Of a stretch of DNA of 13,939 nt, positions 7,401 to 13,820 are shown piece by piece. The first letter of the stretch is position 1. Each line of letters begins with the position of its first letter. Both the position numbers and the translations under genes were made by a program. Location of the stretch: assembly GCA_905215055.1 (NCBI GenBank), contig CAJMOH010000061.1:1-13939 (forward strand), read 5' to 3'. The stretch is from an uncultured bacterium. GTDB lineage: Bacteria; Bacillota; Clostridia; Oscillospirales; Acutalibacteraceae. A model generated the notes under the pieces. That model saw only the letters and a list, made by a program, of their open reading frames with translations. It made no database searches and was not told the DNA's origin.

Positions 7401-8702
7401 TTACTCCTTGGTCACCACGAACCGGTTGGCATTGTCGCACAGGTAGAAGGTGTCCCCGGCAGACAATTTCTCCGCCACATTGGCTGTCAGCTTTTTGCCG
7501 TTGCCCAAAAACGTGCCGTAGGACGAACCCAGGTCGGTGATGACAAAGCAGTCCTCGTTGGGCTCGTAAACCACCTGGCAGTGCCGTCCGCTGATGCCGG
7601 GGGTGTTTTTGTCAAAGACAATGTTGCAGGCGGCAGGGTCCCGGCCGATGACCACCTTGCCTCTGGAAAGGTCAAAGCTCTGGCCGGAGTATTTCCCGGT
7701 AACACCCCGAAGCGCAGGGCGCTTCGGGCCGCCCCGGACAGGCGCTTTGCCAGAGCCAGGGCCTGCGGCAGCCAGCACCGCTCCCCCTCTGCGGACGGTC
7801 AGCACCAGCAGCACAGCACCCCCTGCCAGGGCCAGAATCCCCAGGGGCAGGAACGCGTAGGCAAACCAGGGCTGGGTCCAGGAGAGCCCGCCCCCTGCCA
7901 TGGTGTAGGCAATCCGTTCGCTGTCCAGGATCTTGGTCAGCTCATCGATGACAATGGCATAGTGCACGTCGGAGAGCTGGCCGGTGGTCAGATCGTAAGC
8001 AGTGGCCACATTGATGCCCATGACGTTTCCGCTTTCATCCACAAGGGGGCCTCCGGAATTGCCTCCCGCAATGGAGACGTCCATCTGGAACGCCTCATAC
8101 GTGGTGCTGGTCAGCGTGGTGCGGTTGCTGATGATGCCCTTTGTCATGGTGACATCGTTCATGTCGTACTTGGGAAGGGGCTGGTTTGCCACCGCGTTGC
8201 CCGGATACCCCAGGGCATAGGCCGTGTCCCCGGGCTTTACCGAATCCGACTCCCGCAGGGACAGCGCTATCCGCTTTTCGGTGGGGGAAGGCAGCCTGAG
8301 GATGGCAATGTCCTTTTGCGTCTGGGGGGAGTAATAGACGATCTCCGCCTGGGCTAAGTCGTTCTCCGCCGCGGAATAGTAAACCTCCACGCTGCCGAAG
8401 ATCTCGTTGGGGTACTGCTGGGGATACTCGTAGGCGTCCGCCACCACGTGCCCGTTGGTGACGATGTACTCCACCGGCTCCCCCGGCTTCCCGATAGCCC
8501 AGCCGGTGCCCCATCCCCACTGGGAATTGCCCTCTGTGTCGTAGATGATTCCCCGGACCATCACAACGCCCTGCCGGGCTTCATAGGGGGTCATGCTGCT
8601 TCCTCCCACAAGGCCCAGCACACCGAACACGGTGAAAATCACCCCTGCTGCCAGCAGAAGGATAGCTGCAATTTGTTTCCAGGTTGCTTTTTTGGTTTCC
8701 AT
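7401..8702 (-). CDS. Trypsin-like serine protease with two membrane helices and a C-terminal FHA domain
   Basis: This 433-residue protein joins an extracytoplasmic protease to an intracellular phosphothreonine reader. Membrane helix 1 is about 9-33. The S1C/HtrA-like protease core covers about 45-260 with His85 (TNGHVV), Asp131 (KDIAIL) and Ser216 (GGNSGGP); the triad is complete. No PDZ domain follows. Helix 2 is about 278-303, then a basic Gly-rich linker, then an FHA domain about 335-433 with IGRDP (352-356), SGRH (371-374), DLGSSYGTFLGN and a final strand RFVV. With the basic linker inside, the protease must face outward and the FHA the cytoplasm. The ATG directly follows the PP2C stop (TAAATG), with GGGGAGGAAG as ribosome binding site. 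It could be a receptor-controlled protease activated by phosphorylated partners, or a scaffold. Domain calls are firm; mechanism is inference. Confidence 0.92.
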   Translation of the reverse strand: METKKATWKQIAAILLLAAGVIFTVFGVLGLVGGSSMTPYEARQGVVMVRGIIYDTEGNSQWGWGTGWAIGKPGEPVEYIVTNGHVVADAYEYPQQYPNEIFGSVEVYYSAAENDLAQAEIVYYSPQTQKDIAILRLPSPTEKRIALSLRESDSVKPGDTAYALGYPGNAVANQPLPKYDMNDVTMTKGIISNRTTLTSTTYEAFQMDVSIAGGNSGGPLVDESGNVMGINVATAYDLTTGQLSDVHYAIVIDELTKILDSERIAYTMAGGGLSWTQPWFAYAFLPLGILALAGGAVLLVLTVRRGGAVLAAAGPGSGKAPVRGGPKRPALRGVTGKYSGQSFDLSRGKVVIGRDPAACNIVFDKNTPGISGRHCQVVYEPNEDCFVITDLGSSYGTFLGNGKKLTANVAEKLSAGDTFYLCDNANRFVVTKE

Positions 8703-9626
8703 TTACTCTTCCTCCCCTTTACCATGGTAGTTCCATATGATTGCTGTAAAGTTGTCCTGATTCGGTTTTCCAGCCGCCAGGATCTCCTCCTCCAGTTTGT
8801 CGCAGCACGCCTGGGGAGATAGCGCCATCGCTTCCCGGATCTGCTTTAAGGTCAGGGTGTCGCTGACCCCATCCGAGCAGAGCAGCAGCGCATCCTCCGG
8901 CTGGAGAAGAAACGGGATGCGGGTGTGGTCGCATTTTGCTTCCTCCTTGCCGATGTACTGCGAAAGGGCGTCTGCCTGGGGGTCGCAAAAGGCCTCCTCC
9001 ACAGGAAAAGCCCCCTCCAGCGCCCGCAGCACCAGGTCGTTTTTGAACTCCTGCCGGATGTTCAACGAGTAGAGCCTGCCTTCCCGGAGCAGGAACAGGT
9101 CGCTGTCTCCCACGCACCAGAAGGACAGCCGGTTCTCTTTAAGCATGGCCGCTACCAGCGTGGTCCCGCCCTGTCCCCGGAACTGCTGGTACACCCTGGC
9201 GCTATGCTGGGCAATCCACCCGGGAACGCTGCTGTCCTCCGCCCAGGGGAAGCTCCCCATCAGCTGGGAGGTGGTTTCCGAGGCGATCAGCCCCCCCTCC
9301 GCCATGCCCCCCATGCCGTCGCACAGCACAGCCAGCAGACCGTCCTCCTCATAGCGGTCCACGGGAGAGATGCCGAAGGCGTCCTGCTGTTCCTCCCGGC
9401 TGCCAATACCCTGGAGGTTGGCAAGCTCCAGAACCGGCAAAGGCGCCGGACGCTCTGTAATGGGCTGTTCCACTTCTTGCCCCTCCTGTTTTCGTTTCTT
9501 CCCACGCCGAACCAGAAGAAGGACCAGGACCAGCGCCAAAAGCAGCGCAGCTCCCGCCGCCAACGCCATCCAGACGGTCAAAAAGGGCAGCAGCGGCTGA
9601 TTCAGCCACGAACGTACGCCTTCCAT
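8703..9626 (-). CDS. Membrane-anchored PP2C-family Ser/Thr protein phosphatase
   Basis: This 307-residue metal-dependent phosphatase should reverse the modifications made by the two kinases downstream. A single membrane helix lies at about 13-39, followed by a basic stop-transfer RRGKKRK, so the catalytic part (about 68-302) is cytoplasmic. PP2C motifs appear in order: EEQQDA with Asp82, LCDGMGG with Asp103, a GGTTLV strand, GDSD (173-176), CSDGVSD with Asp252, and QDNFTA with Asp291/Asn292. All expected metal-binding aspartates are present. Length is usual for the catalytic family plus an anchor; many bacterial partners of STKs (PrpC/Stp) are soluble, so the anchor is a feature of note. The start at 9626 lies 3 nt after the FHA gene stop and the stop abuts the protease ATG. 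Confidence 0.95.
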   Translation of the reverse strand: MEGVRSWLNQPLLPFLTVWMALAAGAALLLALVLVLLLVRRGKKRKQEGQEVEQPITERPAPLPVLELANLQGIGSREEQQDAFGISPVDRYEEDGLLAVLCDGMGGMAEGGLIASETTSQLMGSFPWAEDSSVPGWIAQHSARVYQQFRGQGGTTLVAAMLKENRLSFWCVGDSDLFLLREGRLYSLNIRQEFKNDLVLRALEGAFPVEEAFCDPQADALSQYIGKEEAKCDHTRIPFLLQPEDALLLCSDGVSDTLTLKQIREAMALSPQACCDKLEEEILAAGKPNQDNFTAIIWNYHGKGEEE

Positions 9627-9629
9627 CCC

Positions 9630-10169
9630 TCATTCCTCATTCCACTGGAATTTCTCTCCGCACAAAGGCAGGAAGATCAGCTGGCTTTTCCCCACCTCGA
9701 TCACATCGTAGGCATTCAGGGGCCGCACCATCTCCACCTGCTCCTCGTTGCAGTAGGTGATCCCCCGCCCCTGGCCGGGAGAAAGGGAAAAGCTGTTGTG
9801 CTTGGCGTCGTAGGTCACCAGGGCGTGGCTTTCCCGGGACACGGTGTCGTCGTCCGCCAGGGACACGTCCATGGCCGCCGCCCGGCCGATAAAGTTCCGG
9901 CCTGCCACCAGCTTGTAGTCCGCGCCCCGATGGGGCCCGGCAATGCATACCAGGAAGCCCACCGCAGGGTCTATGCCGATCTTCTTCTGGATGATGCCCA
10001 CGGTTTTGCCCCGGTCCACCTCGGGGGCGGGGCCCCGGGGGATGGCCGCCACGGTCTTTCCCACGGAACCGGCGGCTACGGTTTTTCCCACCCCTGCCCC
10101 TTCCTGGCAGTAAGGGCAGGTTTCAAAGCGGTTTTCATCGTAAAAATGGCCGTTGTCACATTGCTTCAT
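9630..10169 (-). CDS. Zinc-ribbon/FHA protein with three GKTV motifs, first gene of the operon
   Basis: This 179-residue cytoplasmic protein starts at 10169 behind AGGAGG with a 9-nt gap; the frame stays open upstream into repeats but that part lacks a start signal. Residues 4-21 hold a small putative zinc site (Cys4, His8, Cys18, Cys21). A flexible stretch, about 27-58, carries three GKTV motifs with Thr30, Thr39 and Thr56. An FHA domain fills about 70-170: AGRNFIGRA with Arg96, VSRESH (Ser111, His115), GITYCNEE (Asn141), and the final strand SQLIFLP. Known FHA regulators such as GarA/OdhI are phosphorylated on N-terminal threonines by STKs and then bind their own FHA domain. By analogy this may be the main kinase substrate and switch of the operon; the phosphosites are inferred, not seen. 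Confidence 0.9.
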   Translation of the reverse strand: MKQCDNGHFYDENRFETCPYCQEGAGVGKTVAAGSVGKTVAAIPRGPAPEVDRGKTVGIIQKKIGIDPAVGFLVCIAGPHRGADYKLVAGRNFIGRAAAMDVSLADDDTVSRESHALVTYDAKHNSFSLSPGQGRGITYCNEEQVEMVRPLNAYDVIEVGKSQLIFLPLCGEKFQWNEE

Positions 10170-10228
10170 GATGTCATTCCTCCTACTTGAAACATTTCCG
10201 GCGTTCCCAATCCGTTCAGGGACTTTTG

Positions 10229-10240
10229 CTGTATTTACAG
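10229..10240. promoter_or_regulatory. Candidate operator palindrome upstream of the FHA operon
   Basis: CTGTA and TACAG flank a central TT, giving a 12-bp perfect dyad about 60 bp upstream of the first operon gene. Position fits a repressor site; the binding protein is unknown. Confidence 0.3.
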
Positions 10241-10275
10241 TACCGCTTTTGGGGGGATTTGTGCAGGCCGTTCCA

Positions 10276-10381
10276 GCGCCAATTTGCTCAAAATTCCGTG
10301 GCACACCAGCGCCAATTTGCTCAAAATTCCGTGGCACACCGGCGCCAATTTGCTCAAAATTCCGTGGCACACCGGCGCCAA
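10276..10381. repeat. Three 33-bp direct tandem repeats plus a partial fourth
   Basis: Units start at 10276, 10309 and 10342, with GCGCCAA of a fourth from 10375. Each begins GCGCCAATTTGCTCAAAATT and ends CCGTGGCACACC plus one or two bases; the only difference seen is A versus G at the end of unit 1. Read on the minus strand each can fold into a hairpin: GTGCC pairs with GGCGC (one G-U) and AATTT with AAATT around a TGAGC loop. There are no spacers, so it is not a CRISPR. The 33-nt period keeps frame and would encode GAGVPRNFEQI on the minus strand. Confidence 0.9.
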
Positions 10382-10522
10382 CCTGTGAAAAAGCCTGGGT
10401 TTTCGGGCGCTGGGACTCCTGCCCAGCTTTCCCTGCCGCAAGGACCGCTCCCCCTCCCGGGAGCCCCTTCCGCCCCCGAAAACAAAAAAGCCCGGACTTT
10501 TCGCCCGGCGCTCTCGGCTGTA

Positions 10523-10538
10523 AAAATTTGTGAATTTT
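10523..10538. repeat. AT-rich inverted repeat
   Basis: AAAATT and AATTTT flank TGTG, a perfect 6-bp dyad, in the middle of the intergenic region. It could be a regulator site for the gene starting at 10794 or chance. Confidence 0.25.
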
Positions 10539-10656
10539 CCAGTTTCTCTCTGTATCCCCACTCTTCACTCCCGAAAAAAGCCAGGTTTTATGGGGGGCTT
10601 GAGAAGCGCGGTTCTGGAGACTCTTGCACTAGGAAGGGGAGAAGCGGCGGGAATAG

Positions 10657-10685
10657 TTGTTTTTTTTCCAGTTGTATGCTATACT
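10657..10685 (+). promoter_or_regulatory. Extended -10 promoter for the LuxR-type gene
   Basis: TTGTTT (10657-10662), a 17-base spacer and TATACT (10680-10685) preceded by TGC (10677-10679) match a housekeeping-sigma promoter with an extended -10. Transcription would begin near 10692, giving a leader of about 100 nt. Confidence 0.6.
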
Positions 10686-10793
10686 GTCATCAAACCGACA
10701 ACGAGGTAAGCCGTGCGGCAGGAACGGCAGGCCGCCGGGCGCTCCACTGTGGGACGGGCGATACGGTGGGGCTTACAAGGGGGACCGAAGAAC

Positions 10794-12242
10794 ATGAATC
10801 ACATAGAGCTAATCCGGCACAACGTGCAAAAGCACCGGCTTCTTTTCCTGATCGTCTTATTCTCGGTCTACATGTTTGAATACATGGTGACGCTCACCTT
10901 TATTGACCAGAAGAACATGGGCGTTTCCCCTCCCTCCTGGCAGCTGGCCCTCCACTACACCGACTATGTCCTGGTAGCCGCAGGATTCGCCTCCTTCGCC
11001 CTGCTGCGCAGAATCTTCCCGGGGGAGAAAGCCAGAACATGGCTGCTGGTCATTCCCAACCTGGTGTACTGCGCCGCAGTCCTTGCTCTGTATTTTCTTC
11101 GGTCCGCGGCCGCCTATTTCATCATGGCGGCGCTGGCCTCTTTCGCTTTGGGCGTGCTGGGCGGGATGGTCTATTTCTGCATGTCCCTGGCTCTGTCTCA
11201 AACGCCCTATATGGGGAGGGTCATGGCCATTGGCGCGTCTGCGGCGGTAGGGCTTCAATATCTGCTGCAGGAATATCTGGACATCCTGTTCGGCATTCCC
11301 GTGGTGCTGGTTCTGGGGTTTTCCGCAACGCTGTGGCTTGCCGTGAAGAACCCCTGGGCCTGGCTGGAGGAGGACTGCCTGCCCTATGAAACGGAGTCTT
11401 CGGAATCCAGGAAGGAGCTGCGCAAACGGCTGGTCATCCTGTCCCTGACCGTTGTTGCCCTTTCGGTGATCAGCACCTTTTATGACACGCAGATGATGCG
11501 GCTGAACGTGCAGACCAATTACCAGGAATTCAATTATTATTCCTGGCCCCGGCTGTTCATCATCGCCGGATACGTTCTGATCGGGTTCCTGGGAGATATC
11601 AAACGGCAGAAATATGTCCCCATCGCCACCCTGTGTGTTGCCATGTTCGCCGTGTTCAACCCTATTTTATTCGGCGAGCTGGAAGATTATCATTTTAATA
11701 TGTGTCTTTTCTACACCTGTCTCGGGGCAAATGTCGCCTACTTCAACCTGATGTTCTGGAACATTGCTCAGCAAACCAAACTCCCCGAGCTTTGGGCCGG
11801 GATGGGGCGGGTGATCAGCGGACTGGCAGATTGTGTCATGGCCGCCGCCTGCATTGCGGATCTCCCGCTGAATGTGATCATTGGCATCGACATCCTGATG
11901 TTTGTGGTGCTGGTCATTTCCCTGGCGGCCGGCGGGTACCTGCTGGTGGAAACCAGAACGGGACAGACGGAAAAGGATCTGGAACAAGCCCCGGGTCCGG
12001 CCATGACCCAAGAACAGCGGCTGAAGCTGTACGCGGAGTACTGCTCTTTGACCCCCCGTGAAACGGAGGTGCTGGAAAAGCTGCTGACCACCGAGGATGG
12101 CGTGCAGGAGATCGCCGACAGCCTGTATCTCTCCCGCCGGATGCTGCAGCGGTACATCTCCTCCATCTACGAAAAGACGGAGACAAAATCCCGCATCGGC
12201 CTGTTTAAAAGCTTTACGGGCTTCTGGGAAGAGTACAGGTAA
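10794..12242 (+). CDS. Polytopic membrane protein with C-terminal LuxR-type HTH (transcriptional regulator)
   Basis: This 482-residue protein couples a membrane sensor domain to DNA binding. The ATG at 10794 follows a GGGGG stretch (10779-10783); a GTG in the same frame at 10713 lacks a site. Residues about 15-385 form roughly ten to twelve hydrophobic helices in a transporter-like pattern with a charged central loop at about 190-212 (EEDCLPYETESSESRKELRK), as in MFS proteins. After a linker (386-412) the LuxR/GerE domain runs about 417-475: LTPRETEVLEKLL, then QEIADSLYLSRRMLQRYISSIYEK, with the typical phosphosite-free layout. This architecture is common in gut Clostridia and Coriobacteria (e.g. 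Eggerthella-type regulators) but its ligands are largely unknown. It is transcribed away from the FHA operon and may regulate it across the shared region; that is only a suggestion from position. Confidence 0.9.
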   Translation: MNHIELIRHNVQKHRLLFLIVLFSVYMFEYMVTLTFIDQKNMGVSPPSWQLALHYTDYVLVAAGFASFALLRRIFPGEKARTWLLVIPNLVYCAAVLALYFLRSAAAYFIMAALASFALGVLGGMVYFCMSLALSQTPYMGRVMAIGASAAVGLQYLLQEYLDILFGIPVVLVLGFSATLWLAVKNPWAWLEEDCLPYETESSESRKELRKRLVILSLTVVALSVISTFYDTQMMRLNVQTNYQEFNYYSWPRLFIIAGYVLIGFLGDIKRQKYVPIATLCVAMFAVFNPILFGELEDYHFNMCLFYTCLGANVAYFNLMFWNIAQQTKLPELWAGMGRVISGLADCVMAAACIADLPLNVIIGIDILMFVVLVISLAAGGYLLVETRTGQTEKDLEQAPGPAMTQEQRLKLYAEYCSLTPRETEVLEKLLTTEDGVQEIADSLYLSRRMLQRYISSIYEKTETKSRIGLFKSFTGFWEEYR

Positions 12243-12268
12243 ACGCCGCGCTTTTCTTCAGACAGTGA

Positions 12269-12328
12269 AACCCAGGGGACCAAAGAGTACCAACATGGTG
12301 TGCTCTCTGGTCCCCTGGGTTCCTTTCT
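12269..12328. terminator. Very strong convergent terminator
   Basis: A perfect 14-bp stem (12269-12282 with 12308-12321) continues inward through AGAG/CTCT and ACC/GGT pairs to an AACAT loop, about 21 bp in all. CCTTTCTTC follows on the plus strand. It lies between the LuxR-type gene and ftsH and is nearly symmetric, so it can serve both. The rest of the gap to 12490 shows nothing I can name. Confidence 0.8.
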
Positions 12329-12490
12329 TCCCTTGGAATCTCAGCTTGGTTCTGCAGGTGCAACAGCTCTCCCCCACTTGGGGCAACGCAAGAAGGTCGG
12401 GATTGCTCCCGGCCCACACCCCATAGACGGCGTGCTTATTGCCCAGCTCGCCCCATGCCCTGGCGCTGGCAGCCCTTACTTGCGCTTCCC

Positions 12491-13774
12491 TCAGGAATTG
12501 CCGCTTCCCTCCAGGATGGCCATAAACTCCTCGCCGGTGATAGTTTCCTTCTCGTAGAGGTACTTGGCAAGCTGGTGGAGCTTGTCACTGTTGTCGGCCA
12601 GGATCTTTCTGGCCTTCTCGTGCTGGGCTTTTACCAGCTCCACCACCTGCTGGTCGATTCGGGCCGAGGTCTCGGCGGAGCAGGCAAGGGAGGTGTCGCC
12701 CCCCAGGTACTGGTTCTGCACCGTCTCCAGGGCCACCATGTCGAAGTTGTCGCTCATGCCGTAGCGGGTGATCATGGCACGGGCCACCTTGGTGGCCTGC
12801 TCAATGTCGTTGCTGGCGCCGGTGGTCACCGAGCCGAACACCACTTCCTCCGCCGCCCGGCCGCCTGTCAGAGTGGCAATTTTATTTTCCAGTTCCTCTT
12901 TGGTCAGCAGGTTCTTCTCCCCCGTGTCCACCTGCATGGTGTACCCCAAAGCGCCGCTGGTGCGGGGGATGGTGATCTTCTGCACGGGAGCGGAATGGGA
13001 CTGTTTGGCCGCCACCAGGGCGTGGCCGATCTCGTGATAGGAGACGATAAGCTTTTCCTTGTCGGAGAGGACGGAGTTTTTCTTCTGGTAGCCTGCGATC
13101 ACCGTCTCGATGCTCTCCTCCAGGTCGGCTTCCGTCACCACGGTGCGGTTCTGCCGCACCGCCCGCAGGGCCGCCTCGTTGATGATGTTGGCAAGCTCCG
13201 CGCCGCTGGCGCCTGCCGCCATCCGGGCTATGGTGTGGAAATCCACGTCCGGCGCCACCTTGATCTTCTTGGCGTGGACTTTCAGAATGGCCTCCCGGCC
13301 CTGCAGGTCCGGGAGCTCCTCAGGCACCCTCCGGTCAAACCGTCCGGGGCGGGTCAGGGCGGGGTCCAGGCTTTCGGGGCGGTTGGTGGCCGCCAGGATG
13401 ATGACGCGTGTGTTTTCCTCAAAACCGTCCATCTCGGTGAGCAGCTGGTTCAGGGTCTGCTCCCGCTCGTCGTTTCCACCCAGCTTCCCGGAATTCCGCT
13501 TCTGGCCGATGGCGTCGATCTCATCGATGAACACAATGCAGGGCGCCTTCTCCTTGGCCTGCTTGAACAGGTCCCGCACCTTGGAAGCACCCATGCCCAC
13601 GAACATCTCCACGAACTCCGAACCGGACATGGAAAAGAAGGGCACGTTTGCCTCGCCTGCCACGGCTTTGGCCAACATGGTCTTGCCTGTTCCGGGAGGA
13701 CCCACCAGCAGAATGCCCTTGGGCATGGAGGCTCCCGCCTCGGTGTACTTCTTGGGGTTGTGAAGGTAGTCCAC
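12491..13774 (-). CDS. ftsH: ATP-dependent zinc metalloprotease FtsH, N-terminal part missing
   Basis: FtsH is a membrane-bound AAA+ protease that degrades damaged membrane and regulatory proteins. Counting from the GTG at 13774 there are 427 residues: Walker A GPPGTGKT (25-32), Walker B IVFIDE (80-85), second region of homology with NRPESLDPALTRPGRFDRR (131-149), and the M41 zinc site HEIGH (247-251) with the later Asp in SNDIEQAT (323). Complete FtsH proteins have 600 or more residues; the two membrane helices and the start of the AAA domain (FKDVAGEDEA-type) are absent. FtsH-like sequence goes back only to SLKEIV (to about 13789), after which similarity stops and TAA occurs in frame (13823-13825). 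A relative of QKITIIPRTSG reads QKITIPRTSG here, one residue short. The gene is therefore probably interrupted by an insertion, its front half beyond the window, and likely non-functional; an unusual truncated product or an assembly join are alternatives. Confidence 0.85.
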   Translation of the reverse strand: MDYLHNPKKYTEAGASMPKGILLVGPPGTGKTMLAKAVAGEANVPFFSMSGSEFVEMFVGMGASKVRDLFKQAKEKAPCIVFIDEIDAIGQKRNSGKLGGNDEREQTLNQLLTEMDGFEENTRVIILAATNRPESLDPALTRPGRFDRRVPEELPDLQGREAILKVHAKKIKVAPDVDFHTIARMAAGASGAELANIINEAALRAVRQNRTVVTEADLEESIETVIAGYQKKNSVLSDKEKLIVSYHEIGHALVAAKQSHSAPVQKITIPRTSGALGYTMQVDTGEKNLLTKEELENKIATLTGGRAAEEVVFGSVTTGASNDIEQATKVARAMITRYGMSDNFDMVALETVQNQYLGGDTSLACSAETSARIDQQVVELVKAQHEKARKILADNSDKLHQLAKYLYEKETITGEEFMAILEGSGNS

Positions 13775-13788
13775 AATTTCCTTCAGGC

Positions 13789-13820
13789 TCAGGTATCGCT
13801 TCTGCGGTACCTGACTTTTT
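13789..13820 (+). terminator. Hairpin with T tract at the ftsH break
   Basis: TCAGGTATCGC (13789-13799) pairs with GCGGTACCTGA (13804-13814), with one G-U in 11 bp, around a TTCT loop; C and five T follow. It has the form of a terminator pointing right, yet starts exactly where FtsH similarity ends, so it may instead be a terminal or subterminal hairpin of an inserted element. Confidence 0.5.

Larger units (their letters stand above)
10170..10793. other. 624-bp divergent intergenic/regulatory region
   Basis: It separates the minus-strand phospho-signalling operon from the plus-strand LuxR-type gene. It holds a palindrome next to the operon (10229-10240), three 33-bp tandem repeats (10276-10381), another inverted repeat (10523-10538) and an extended -10 promoter (10657-10685). 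I could not find a convincing -35/-10 pair for the operon itself. The FHA frame continues through the repeats on the minus strand, but the predicted peptide is low-complexity and has no ribosome binding site, so I treat it as non-coding. Confidence 0.6.

Noticed and set aside
6022..8357. Two long plus-strand open frames (6022-7221 and 7014-8357)
   Set aside because: Both are antisense to the kinase 2, small-protein and protease genes, whose catalytic motifs are intact.
8925..10190. 421-codon plus-strand open frame opposite PP2C and FHA genes
   Set aside because: Antisense to two clear genes and compositionally abnormal.
10276..10381. CRISPR array
   Set aside because: The 33-bp units are directly adjacent with no unique spacers and there are no cas genes in the window.
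10170..10568. N-terminal extension of the FHA protein through the 33-bp repeats
   Set aside because: AGGAGG stands in front of the ATG at 10169, and the extension is low-complexity with no start signal; kept only as a remote possibility.
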